Part shown: positions 16,602 to 24,473 of the stretch, piece after piece
Numbering within the stretch: position 1 is the first letter of the stretch
Layout: each line of letters starts with the position of its first letter
Program-made: the position numbers and the translations under genes
The notes under the pieces: generated by a model
Seen by the model: the letters and a program-made list of their open reading frames with translations, nothing else
Told to the model about the DNA's origin: nothing
Databases searched by the model: none
NCBI GenBank assembly: GCA_030685065.1
Contig: JAUXQH010000117.1
Location: 1 to 32,029 of the forward strand
From: Pseudomonadota bacterium
GTDB lineage: Bacteria > Myxococcota_A > UBA796 > SXON01
DNA: 32,029 bases
Direction: 5' to 3'

Positions 16602-19555
16602 CCCCTCTTATTACCTCGATCCGGCTGTCGAACGTGCGCTCGTTCGGCAGTGAGGTAAAGCTTGATCTCTCGTCGGGCGTGACGGTGCTGTGCGCACCCA
16701 ATGGGTCGGGAAAGACCAGCTTATTTGAGGGTTTTGAACTTGCGCTAACGAACGGCGTTCGGCGACTTCCGGACCACTTCCCGGCGTTCGTCAAGGATGG
16801 TAGGGAGCGGGCTACGGTATCCATCAATTGGACGGGGCGGGGAGTGGATGAGGTTGGGACGAAGACTGTCGGTGTGTCCAAGGCCGGGGAGTTGGTCAGC
16901 ACAGGCGGTCTCTCCGGATTGCTCGGTGACATTGACGCGTCGGCGCTACCGTACCTGCTCCCGCTCACTCACCTCCTCGTACAAAGCCCTTCCGATTGGA
17001 TGGTGCGCACCGATCCAAAAAAGGCTGGGCCGACGCTGGATCGCCTGCCGACAGGGCGGGATGCATCAAAGGCTCGAACTGTGCTTGCCAACGCCAAAAA
17101 AGCGTCGACGCAGTTCAAAGACCGGGCGGTCGAGGAGGCGAAGACTGCCGAAGAAGCACTTAAGACTTGGAGAGACGCGACGTCGCGACGCGACGCGAGA
17201 CGTGCACTGCTTCCCTCCCAGCTCCCTTCCAAGGCGGAGCTCGCCGTGGTGCTCCGCGGCATTTCGACCCGCCCTTGGGCCAAGCCGCACGCACAAGAGG
17301 TGTCTGCGGAGACGTTGGAGTCATCGGTCGCGTGGTTGATGCTGGCATTGTCAGAGCATCGAGACGAGCTCGTCCGTCGCAGTACAGAGCTCACGTCCCT
17401 GGTGCCTCTTGTCGACGCCCTCGTTGATTTGGAGCGTGCCCTCGAAGCGGCAGGGGCGGCCGTTGCCGAAGTCGAGGCCAGGCGCGCTGCTGCGCACGGT
17501 GCCGTTCAACTTGCGCGCACCGAGAGCGAGAATGCTCTCGCTGTTGAGCAGAACCTAAGGAAGGCGCTGGCCCGAGCCCAGGAGAGCGAGCGTCGCCGAA
17601 ACGTCCGAGGGGAACTCGCGGCGAGATTACAGACGCTGATCGAGGCACTGTCGACGGCGGAGCACGCTCGCGAGAGTGCACGGGTCCGCCACGAGGAGGC
17701 GGCCACTGCCGTACACGCGGTGGATCTGAGCGTTGCTTGGTACGAGGCGCGACGGGCGCGAAGAAGCGCTGTGTCGCTGGATGAGGACCTGCTGACGGCT
17801 TCGACGACGGCGCTCGGCCGGTGGCGGGAGGCGGAGGCCGCTTCGGATGCAGAGGCTGCGGTCCTGGCGGCGCTCGTCCCGAGTATCGACGCCGCCGCAT
17901 CGGGGGAACGGGGCGCCCGCGCTACTCTGCTCGGTATTCGTGATCGGGTCGATGCCCTCAAGCGAACTGCAGACGATCTGGCAGTCATCTCAGGTGCGGT
18001 TCAAGCTGCCGTAGCCACTATCGAATCTCACCTTCCCAGGACAGAAGGGACTTGTCCGGTGTGCCTCGTGCCGCACGGCCCCGAGGAACTTCAATCACGA
18101 ATGAAGGACGCCAAGAGTCGGCTCGATCCGAGGCTTCGCGAGGCGTCGGAAGCACTGCGCCTCGCTCAGGCCGACTACACGGCGGCCGCTCGCGATTATT
18201 CCAAGAGCACGGAGGCCGTGGCGGAGTTGGAGCGGCAAGGGTCCGCTGCTCGCGTCCGCCTGCATGCCCTCCACGAGGAGGCTCGGGAGGCCAGGCAGTT
18301 CGGGCGCCTCTCCGGGTCGCAAGACTTGGACGAGGCGATGCGCATGCTCAACGCGGAGCGCGAGCGGCTCGACGAGGAAGTTCTCGGCCTCTCGGATGCC
18401 GGTCCGCGGGAGTACACCAGTTCGGAACAAGCAGATGCACGCTCTTCGGAGCAGGTCGCGCGACAGGCGAAGGATGACGCACTTACGGATCACCTGCGGA
18501 TCGCCGGCGAGACCGAGCGGGCGCGCACGGCCTTTGAAACCGCCCCGGGCCCGGACGACGGCGACTTGGATGTACCATCCGCCGAGGGAGAGCTTGCAAA
18601 GGCCTCTACAGCCCGCATCGGGAAGGCTCAGGCCCTGACACAGGCGGAGGAGCACGCAGCAGCCACAGAGACGGAGCATCAGCGCGCTGCAGCGCGCCGA
18701 ACGGAGGCGCAGGCGTCGCGTGATCGCGTGGTGGCACGATGGGCCGCCGCCGGTCTCGGCGGCTCGCCGAGCGATGCCTCTCTCCAGGCAGAGCGGAGTC
18801 TTGGCCAGGAGGCGGCAGCGCTCACATCGGAGGATTCCGCGGTCCTCGGTGAGGTCCAGATCGCATCGGTGCGCTGGCGCGAGGCGGCGCTGTTCACCGC
18901 TGCGCAAGTCGAGGTGGACCGCCTGCGGGGTGGAGTCGAGGAAGGGGCGCACGACGCGGTGCTCGTGGCGCGGCGTGATGCCGCCAAGACCGAAGCGGCG
19001 CGGAGGACCAAGGTTCGTGGGCTCATGGATGAAGTCGACGATGCCCTCAAGGAGCGCCTTGAGGGGATTCGAGAGCTTGTTGTGGCGCCTCTCAACCCGA
19101 TTCGCCAGGCGCTACTCCGTCGTATCGTGCGCGACGCCCGGTTTGCCGGCACTCAGCTCGAGTTTACTGCGCCACGCGGCGGCGCGCCCCAGGCGTCAAC
19201 GAGCGTCAGCCTTCATGGAGCCCGCGTTCCCGCGCAGCTCGTGGGGAGCGAAGCGCAGCTTGCGGATGTCGAGCTTACGTTCTTACTCGCGATGGCCCTG
19301 AAGCATCCCTGGGCGCCATGGCGGGGGTTGCTTCTCGACGACCCGACGCAGCACCACGACGTGGTGCATGCCGCGGGGGTCTTCGACGTCCTTCGGGACT
19401 ACGTCGCGGAGCACGGGTTCCAGGTGGTGTTTGCCACACACGACACTCTCCAGGCTGACTTTTTTGTTCGGAAACTGAGGAACGACGGAATCGAGCACTC
19501 GGTGTGGCGACTTCAGCCTGGGGCAGACGGAATGGATGCTCGGCAGAACGAGTGA
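16598..19555 (+). CDS. ABC-three-component system SMC/Rad50-like ATPase with zinc hook
   Basis: The product has 985 residues with a GTG start overlapping the previous stop (GTGA) and a strong GGAGG at 16586-16590, seven bases upstream. The protein has the head-coil-hook-coil-head plan of Rad50/SMC ATPases. Walker A is PNGSGKTS (Lys39). Long Ala/Glu/Arg-rich coiled coils run at about 175-470 and 495-830, around the zinc hook CPVC (486-489). The signature region is LVGSEAQLADVELTFLL. Walker B is GLLLDDPTQHHD (Asp914, Asp915) and the H-loop His is 948 in FATHD. The signature departs from LSGGQ, as is common in this clade. It would sense or bind unusual DNA and use ATP to license the nuclease-like effector. 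It is the last gene of the operon; its 3' end faces the minus-strand gene at 19718. Confidence 0.88.
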   Translation: MTPLITSIRLSNVRSFGSEVKLDLSSGVTVLCAPNGSGKTSLFEGFELALTNGVRRLPDHFPAFVKDGRERATVSINWTGRGVDEVGTKTVGVSKAGELVSTGGLSGLLGDIDASALPYLLPLTHLLVQSPSDWMVRTDPKKAGPTLDRLPTGRDASKARTVLANAKKASTQFKDRAVEEAKTAEEALKTWRDATSRRDARRALLPSQLPSKAELAVVLRGISTRPWAKPHAQEVSAETLESSVAWLMLALSEHRDELVRRSTELTSLVPLVDALVDLERALEAAGAAVAEVEARRAAAHGAVQLARTESENALAVEQNLRKALARAQESERRRNVRGELAARLQTLIEALSTAEHARESARVRHEEAATAVHAVDLSVAWYEARRARRSAVSLDEDLLTASTTALGRWREAEAASDAEAAVLAALVPSIDAAASGERGARATLLGIRDRVDALKRTADDLAVISGAVQAAVATIESHLPRTEGTCPVCLVPHGPEELQSRMKDAKSRLDPRLREASEALRLAQADYTAAARDYSKSTEAVAELERQGSAARVRLHALHEEAREARQFGRLSGSQDLDEAMRMLNAERERLDEEVLGLSDAGPREYTSSEQADARSSEQVARQAKDDALTDHLRIAGETERARTAFETAPGPDDGDLDVPSAEGELAKASTARIGKAQALTQAEEHAAATETEHQRAAARRTEAQASRDRVVARWAAAGLGGSPSDASLQAERSLGQEAAALTSEDSAVLGEVQIASVRWREAALFTAAQVEVDRLRGGVEEGAHDAVLVARRDAAKTEAARRTKVRGLMDEVDDALKERLEGIRELVVAPLNPIRQALLRRIVRDARFAGTQLEFTAPRGGAPQASTSVSLHGARVPAQLVGSEAQLADVELTFLLAMALKHPWAPWRGLLLDDPTQHHDVVHAAGVFDVLRDYVAEHGFQVVFATHDTLQADFFVRKLRNDGIEHSVWRLQPGADGMDARQNE

Positions 19556-19717
19556 GCCACCCTTGAGAGCGCGGGCGTGTCAGACGAGCCGCACGAGTCG
19601 TGGCTCAGCCGGCGTGCACGTGACACGGCCGGGAGCGATGCCCACCTCGGAGCACGTTCACCCGCGATCCGAGACGGCCGAACCTCCCAGGCGGAACCGC
19701 GCGCGACTCTACCACTC

Positions 19718-20170
19718 CTACGCGGGCGGCGGTGCCAACGGGAGAATGTGCCCGACAACGCCCCGATATTGCTGCGAGGCGAGGTCCATCAACTCCTCGC
19801 GCCGCACGGCCATCGCACCCTGCGTGAGCGGTCCAGTCAGGTACCGGATCATTCGGGCGCTGGTGTCGCCGGCTTGGGCCTGGAGAACAAGCGGTGGCGC
19901 GAGAGCGAGCCCGCTAATCTGCTGGCGGAACTCCTCCCATCCCGCTCCCTCGCGGTCTCCAGTGTAGAACTCCACGAATAGCTTGCGTGGACCGTCCAGC
20001 ATCGTGAAACCGATGTGGCAGTACACGTTGGGCCAGTGATCGGATCGGGCGCCGACGTAGTGCTGCCGGAGGTCTTCGGCCCTTCGCCGATAGCCCGAGT
20101 GGGTGTTGAGGTCACCGTTCCGAAGTCGGAACTCGCTCCAGAAGGGCTCATAGAAGTCGCCGATTGGCAT
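19718..20170 (-). CDS. Hypothetical protein, 150 residues
   Basis: The start codon at 20170 follows GGAGACGAGG, a fair Shine-Dalgarno, and gives MPIGDFYEPFWSEFR. The sequence is compact and globular in type: a CHIGFTMLDG segment, KLFVEFYTGD (a beta-strand pair), WEEFRQQ, and a C-terminal helix (MAVRREELMDLASQQYRG). There is no signal peptide or membrane helix. I do not recognise the family. It overlaps the tail of the relic at 20148-20336 and lies 186 bases downstream of the DUF4238 gene on the same strand, so the two may share a transcript. Its place beside the ABC-3C operon suggests defence cargo, which is inference only. Confidence 0.58.
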   Translation of the reverse strand: MPIGDFYEPFWSEFRLRNGDLNTHSGYRRRAEDLRQHYVGARSDHWPNVYCHIGFTMLDGPRKLFVEFYTGDREGAGWEEFRQQISGLALAPPLVLQAQAGDTSARMIRYLTGPLTQGAMAVRREELMDLASQQYRGVVGHILPLAPPPA

Positions 20171-20336
20171 CCTCGTCTCCGTGGTTCGCGCGGGTATTCG
20201 ACTCTGGGCCTCCGGTCAAACTCAGGTGTCCCTTGGCGGCGCGCTTAGTCCACAGCGACAACTCCTCACGCCGGATGGAGCAGCAGGCGAGCCCGACGAT
20301 CTCCCGCCGGGTGCGTGGGGAGGGCTCCGGCGCTGC
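20148..20336 (-). pseudogene. Truncated relic of the small protein encoded at 7210-7494
   Basis: Between stops on the minus strand there is a 62-codon frame without an ATG or GTG start. Codons 20312-20238 read TRREIVGLACCSIRREELSL followed by WTKRA. Against the 7210-7494 protein this matches TRREIV, LA, RE, LS and WTK in register without gaps. Sequence before and after does not match, so only the core survives. The 3' end runs into the next gene. A short real gene using a TTG start cannot be excluded. Confidence 0.6.
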
Positions 20337-20356
20337 TCAGCGCGGCCGGTCCGCCG

Positions 20357-21412
20357 TCACAACTCGATCCAGGGCGTCGAAGCCTCCACCGATGCCCCAT
20401 GTACGAACACGTCGGTAAGGCGTCCGGGGAACACGACCTTCTGCGCCGCCATCGTGAGTTGGGCGGTATTGATCCCGCGCACTTCCACATCGCTCACGTC
20501 AAGCCGCTGGAAGCGGGGACCGTTGTCCCGTTGAACGACGCGGAGGGCGTGCTTCTGTCCGATGGGAAAGACAATCACCACGCCTGGGTTCCTGATGCCC
20601 TTCGCCGAGGGGGTCAACCGGCTCGGGTCCTCATAGGCCGAGTATGCGCGTGCAGCGTTGTCCCCGATCACGAACCCGATGCCCGGGCCCGCCCGGAGCA
20701 GCTCTATGGCGAAGTGCCGGCGCGTCAGCAGATTCACTCGCTTCCTGGTCCGCTCTCCCAGATCGAGCATGTAGGAGATTTCGGGCAGGATCTCTTGCAT
20801 CGCCACGACGACTGGATCGCTCCACGAAGCTGGGTCGAACCGCCCGCTCGCCTCGAACCGCGCGCGTTCGCGTGCTAAACCGTGCCTCACCATCTGCGCG
20901 CACGTCGAGCTGTGTTTCCAGGCGGGGCCCCGGAAGTACAAGAGGCTTAGGAACGCCCTGCAAAGCTCCAGGTCCGGTTCTGAAGGTGGAAGGCCCTCGC
21001 GGAGACGCGTGGCCACATCGTTGAACGGCGCGTCCAACTCCGTCGCCAGCATTCCCTCGACGACGTCGGGTCGTAGCTCTCCATCCTTCGAAAATCCGGT
21101 GGCGAGCAACGCAAGGGTTCCGATCAGGTCCTCCTCGATCAGCTCGACGGGAGGGACTTTCTCGACCCCGACACAGACGTGCCACATGTAGATGAGCAGG
21201 CCCACTTTCCATGGCTCCTGCATCGCCGGCAAGGTGTAGATGTCGTCCAGGCAGAAGAGCTTCTCTACCTTCGAGGGCTTCGGCTGAGGCCACCCCTTCA
21301 TGGCCCAGTAGACCACGGAGTCCCGCATCCTGCTCTTTGGCTCGTCCGAGAATGCCCCGACAATCGAGGCGGGGATGTAGTGGTTGCGCTTCGTGAGTTC
21401 TGGGGCAGCCAT
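20357..21412 (-). CDS. DUF4238 family protein
   Basis: The product has 351 residues. I start it at MAAPELTKRNHYIP because GGAGG lies just 5 bases before this ATG, although the frame is open 22 codons further. The N-terminal KRNHYIPASIVGAFSD (residues 8-23) is the DUF4238 hallmark, the 'NHYvP...L..F' pattern. The central region is helical with many Trp/Phe, and the family's second landmark, FVIGDNAAR, has Asp251-Asn252. The biochemical role of DUF4238 is unknown to me; members are often found beside restriction and abortive-infection genes. A sigma-70-like promoter lies 20-48 bases upstream. It probably forms a transcript with the small unknown gene at 19718-20170. Family call fairly sure, function unknown. 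Confidence 0.75.
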   Translation of the reverse strand: MAAPELTKRNHYIPASIVGAFSDEPKSRMRDSVVYWAMKGWPQPKPSKVEKLFCLDDIYTLPAMQEPWKVGLLIYMWHVCVGVEKVPPVELIEEDLIGTLALLATGFSKDGELRPDVVEGMLATELDAPFNDVATRLREGLPPSEPDLELCRAFLSLLYFRGPAWKHSSTCAQMVRHGLARERARFEASGRFDPASWSDPVVVAMQEILPEISYMLDLGERTRKRVNLLTRRHFAIELLRAGPGIGFVIGDNAARAYSAYEDPSRLTPSAKGIRNPGVVIVFPIGQKHALRVVQRDNGPRFQRLDVSDVEVRGINTAQLTMAAQKVVFPGRLTDVFVHGASVEASTPWIEL

Positions 21413-21431
21413 CGCTTCCTCCGATGAACCA

Positions 21432-21460
21432 CTAATGGCTCGGCCAGCGCAATTTGTCAA
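21432..21460 (-). promoter_or_regulatory. Sigma-70-like promoter of the DUF4238 gene
   Basis: On the minus strand a perfect TTGACA (-35, at 21460-21455) is followed after 17 bases by CATTAG (-10, at 21437-21432), which keeps 3 of 6 consensus bases. The start codon at 21412 would give a short leader containing GGAGG. The surrounding 60 bases are clearly richer in A/T than the genome. Confidence 0.5.
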
Positions 21461-21495
21461 CAACGTTTTACTGGCCACTTTCCTGCATTATCGCA

Positions 21496-21551
21496 TACTT
21501 AGCGAAGTACTAAGCTACCAGTCATGTACCCGCGTAGCAACCCGGTACATG
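21496..21551. promoter_or_regulatory. Inverted repeats in the divergent intergenic region 21413-21893
   Basis: The 481 bases between the divergent DUF4238 and DUF2971 genes hold no gene that I can support. They contain a perfect 8-bp inverted repeat, CATGTACC (21523-21530) and GGTACATG (21544-21551), spaced by 13. Just before it is a nested set: TACTT/AAGTA (21496-21500, 21505-21509) and CTTAG/CTAAG (21498-21502, 21510-21514). The spacing of the 8-bp arms suits a dimeric repressor operator. No regulator gene is adjacent. Confidence 0.4.
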
Positions 21552-21893
21552 TCGCACCGCCGCGCGAACCCTGCCGTCCGTTGTATTCGTTGTCTCCGTT
21601 CTTGCCGCATCCATTTTTCGGATCTCGGACGCCACGATTGACGCGCTCGAAGACAGCAACGGGACCGGTAGCAAAGGCGCCGAAGCTCGCGGTCAACGAA
21701 AAGGACCGGAACTCGCACATGGCCCAGCGCTCGGTCGACAACGCGGGGCCGACCTGCGGAGGGAGGTTGCTGCGGCATGCACGGCGTCGAGAGTGAGAGA
21801 GGCCCCGGTTCGCTTCTGCCGACTGGCCTGACTATTCCGCGTCCATGCTGCAGATCGGGGGAGGAAGCGCGCGCGCTGAGGATACGTTCGCGG

Positions 21894-22718
21894 ATGCCCT
21901 ACGAACTCCACGGACGCCTGACCACGCCTGACGACGAGGTGGTGGTTTGGCACTACCTCGGCCTCCCCCAGCTCACGTCCCTGCTCAACAAGCGGAGCCT
22001 CTTCTTCTGCCGCCTAGACGCGCTCGAAGACAAGTTCGAGGGAATGCTGCCTCGGAGCATGGTCAACCTCCGTAGAGAGTTCCACGCGAAACATACCGGC
22101 CCGGTGGTCGAAAAGTACGACGCCTTGATCAACGAAGCGACCGATCCTGCTCAGGCGGCCATGTTCAACGCGGAACGCACCGTGGTCGCGGACTCCCGTG
22201 ACATTGTGCTGTCCTCAATCCCCGAGCGCCGCGCCTGTACTGCGGTCTCGTGCTGGCACATGAACGACGAGGAGGCGATGGGCATGTGGCGCACGTACGG
22301 CTCGCCCGAGTTCGGGATCGCCATCAAGTCTTCGGTCGCGCGTCTGAAAGAAGCGCTGCGCGCGGTGGGGGAGCCCGTGTACGTCGCGAAGGTCGAGTAC
22401 CATAATTATGAGAGCGCCCCGGCCCGCGGCGCTCTCATGAACAGGTTTGTTCCGGTGTTTTGGAAGCAGGCGGCCTTCCGCTCGGAGGCTGAACTGCGCT
22501 GCGCTGTCTTCGACCGGGACATGAGCCCGACGGGCATCTCGTGGTTCAACCCTAAGGGCGTCAGCGTCCCGGTAGACATCGACGGCTTGATCGAGCGCAT
22601 CGTGGTCTCTCCCGCGGCAGCGCCATGGTACATCGAGACGGTGGCCGCCTTGGTCCAGCGCTTCGGGTTCACTGGGCCTGTACAGCCTTCTGAACTCGCG
22701 GCGGACCCGAGCTACTGA
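21894..22718 (+). CDS. DUF2971 family protein
   Basis: The product has 274 residues. The start at 21894 (MPYELHG) was preferred over an ATG at 21777 because the extra residues are low in family character; the Shine-Dalgarno is weak for both. Family landmarks appear in order: WHY (19-21), LFFCRLDALEDKFEG (36-50), SCWHMNDEEAMGMWRTYG (119-136) and GIAIKS (141-146). The usual central strand (VYVAKVEY) follows. DUF2971 proteins are cytosolic, of unknown biochemistry, and frequent in genomic islands with restriction and abortive-infection genes. The gene diverges from the DUF4238 gene across an A/T-rich regulatory region. Function not assigned. Confidence 0.75.
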   Translation: MPYELHGRLTTPDDEVVVWHYLGLPQLTSLLNKRSLFFCRLDALEDKFEGMLPRSMVNLRREFHAKHTGPVVEKYDALINEATDPAQAAMFNAERTVVADSRDIVLSSIPERRACTAVSCWHMNDEEAMGMWRTYGSPEFGIAIKSSVARLKEALRAVGEPVYVAKVEYHNYESAPARGALMNRFVPVFWKQAAFRSEAELRCAVFDRDMSPTGISWFNPKGVSVPVDIDGLIERIVVSPAAAPWYIETVAALVQRFGFTGPVQPSELAADPSY

Positions 22719-22939
22719 ACGGGCTCGCGAAGCGGCGAGGTAGCGGGGACGGATGTACCTACGCACCCGCCACCCGCACACTATCGATGCCTCTCCGTGA
22801 AGAGCGGGACGAGCCGGAGGGGCTTGAACCCCACGAGCGGCGTGGAGCACCGTCGCCAGCGCGGCAATGTCGCTCTCGAGCGTGTCCGTCCTCGCCAACT
22901 CGCTCCGACTCCGCCGGTTCGAACGGGTCTGAACCAACC

Positions 22940-22964
22940 GGGCGCCCTCCTACCCGGGGCGCCC
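22940..22964 (+). terminator. GC-rich hairpin in the gap between the DUF2971 and hydrolase genes
   Basis: The palindromic octamer GGGCGCCC occurs twice (22940-22947 and 22957-22964) with 9 bases between, giving an 8-bp stem followed by TTCTG. It may end DUF2971 transcription. The rest of the 387-base gap 22719-23105 shows no gene or RNA that I can support. Confidence 0.35.
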
Positions 22965-23105
22965 TTCTGCCAACAAGTCTCCTCGCCGACTCGACACCGG
23001 GTTCACCGGCGGCATGGCGCGGCGAGGTCGGGCCGCCGCGGCCCTTTCCTTCAAGTCGCCAAATCAGGGTCGCGGTATCTGGTGAGCATCCAAAAGGATG
23101 TCCCA

Positions 23106-23867
23106 ATGCGCTTCTTCCTCCTCTCCGTCGCCCTCCTCCCTGCCTGCACCCACCTGAAGCCCGAGCTCGTCGACATCGACGGGCGCGCCGTCGAGATCGT
23201 CACCGCCGGTGAGGGCGCGAACACCGTGCTGTTCGAGTCCGGCCTCGGCGCCGATTGGTCGCCCTGGGACAAGGTGGCCTACGACATCTTGCGGGACGCG
23301 CGGGTCTTCGCTTACTCCCGGCCCGGCTACGGACGGAGCGACGACGCGACGACGGCGCGGGATCCCGCGCAGATCGTCGAGGAGCTGCGCGGGCTGCTCG
23401 CCTCCCAGGATCTCGCGCCGCCCTACGTCCTCGCGGGTCACTCGTTCGGGGGCACCTACATGGAGCTGTTCGCCAAGGCGTACCCGGAAGAGGTGAGTGC
23501 CCTCGTGATGGTGGACCCGCGGCCGAAGGACTTCCTGGAGGAGTGCGAGAGCCAGGGGCTGGACTCGTGCGGGATTCCCGACGACGCCCTCGCGACCCAG
23601 CCGGAGACCGACCAGGCCGAATACACCGCCTTCGCCCAGGCCGCGGAGCAGATCACCGGAGAGTTTGGTTCGTACCCGGTGCAGGTGCTCACCGGGACCG
23701 AGTACCCCGGGACGTCCGACGCCCAGATCGCGCTGTGGCAATCCATGCAGGGCGACATTGCGGACGAGGCGGTGGACGGCGAGCAGCTCGTGATCGAGGG
23801 CCCCCACAACCTGCAGTTCTTCCGCTGGGAGGACGTGTCCGAGGCGATCCGGTCGGTGCTGCCGTAG
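23106..23867 (+). CDS. Alpha/beta-hydrolase fold lipoprotein
   Basis: The product has 253 residues with AAAGGA 8 bases before the ATG. The N terminus is a short lipoprotein signal with lipobox LPAC (Cys14), so it is probably membrane-attached facing the periplasm or outer leaflet. The hydrolase fold follows: an early strand ending in FESGLGADWSPW near the oxyanion hole, the SRPGYGRSD segment (71-79), nucleophile elbow GHSFGG (Ser113), MVDPRP (Asp137) and a late His234 in EGPHN. The triad is therefore likely Ser113-Asp-His234, with the acid not certain. The SRPGYGRSD and GHSFGG pattern is typical of esterase/epoxide-hydrolase-like enzymes of broad specificity. The substrate cannot be told. It stands alone, with no operon partner. 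Confidence 0.82.
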   Translation: MRFFLLSVALLPACTHLKPELVDIDGRAVEIVTAGEGANTVLFESGLGADWSPWDKVAYDILRDARVFAYSRPGYGRSDDATTARDPAQIVEELRGLLASQDLAPPYVLAGHSFGGTYMELFAKAYPEEVSALVMVDPRPKDFLEECESQGLDSCGIPDDALATQPETDQAEYTAFAQAAEQITGEFGSYPVQVLTGTEYPGTSDAQIALWQSMQGDIADEAVDGEQLVIEGPHNLQFFRWEDVSEAIRSVLP

Positions 23868-24160
23868 TGTCGGCGCCACGACCGGGGCGATGGCCGCCCC
23901 AAGGGTGTCGACGTGGAAGCGTGGCGGAGGCTCCCGCCGGCGCGGTAGGCGCAGCCCCGTGCCCCCGACGCGGCGTGGCGAGCACCGTTCGGCGACCGGG
24001 ACTCGGGGCTGCACGTGAGGAGGAATGGCGGAAGCCTCTGGCGCCCGAGGTGTTCATCCCGGTGGACGCCGCACCCCACGCGACCCTCCGTCTCTACCCC
24101 GCCGCGAAAGCCTCCTTGAAAGCCATCAACCTGTCCGGCTCCATCCCCCGCGGGTCCAGC

Positions 24161-24198
24161 CAGAAGGTTCTAAAATCATCCAGTAACGCCCACCACTA
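24161..24198 (+). repeat. 38-bp imperfect direct repeat, copy A
   Basis: Matches 28028-28065 at 31 of 38 positions by hand alignment without gaps. The core (24178-24198) is ATCCAGTAAC-N-CCCACCACTA. It lies about 275 bases beyond the stop of the minus-strand lipoprotein gene. Read on the minus strand, both copies spell WW-x-LLD-x-x-RTF after an in-frame TAG. Copy A continues open to 24094 (FWLDPRGMEPDRLMAFKEAF), so it may be a coding relic. Confidence 0.6.
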
Positions 24199-24203
24199 CT
24201 TAG

Positions 24204-24238
24204 AACGCCCACTTTCGGCTGGTCCGGGAGTGGGCGTT
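24204..24238. terminator. 10-bp hairpin, probable bidirectional terminator
   Basis: AACGCCCACT (24204-24213) and AGTGGGCGTT (24229-24238) form a perfect 10-bp stem with a 15-base loop. A second AACGCCCAC at 24185-24193 could pair with the same right arm, giving two mutually exclusive stems. It lies between the converging hydrolase and lipoprotein genes, so transcription ending from both sides is plausible. The U tract is short. Confidence 0.5.
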
Positions 24239-24473
24239 TCCACGTTTGAGCTGGTTCGAGGCGGCGTTCGAGGGTTCAAGTCCAGTCACGGTTCGCGCTG
24301 CCAACGAGAGCGCGATCAACCCTGCACCCCCGCTCGTGTGCCGCAGCGATCACGACGGCCCTTAGGGCGAATGCGTCGGCCTCCGAGGCCGACCCCACTC
24401 CCCCGGACGCGGAGGATCGACGCATCCGCACGGTGCTCCGGACGAGCGCCTGTGGCTCCCGTGCTCCGGGCGT

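Noticed and set aside
21524..21796. Two overlapping 80-90 codon frames, one on each strand, in the DUF4238/DUF2971 gap
   Set aside because: No ribosome site, no domain and unlike codon use; the region looks regulatory.
22800..22935. tRNA-like T-arms (GGTTCAAGCC on the minus strand, GGTTCGAACG on the plus strand)
   Set aside because: No matching acceptor stem, D-arm or anticodon arm could be folded around either of them; this is chance in GC-rich DNA.
24268..24310. GGGTTCAAGTCC ... TGCCA resembling a tRNA 3' end or att site
   Set aside because: The T-stem does not close, no 5' acceptor strand is found, and no integrase is nearby.
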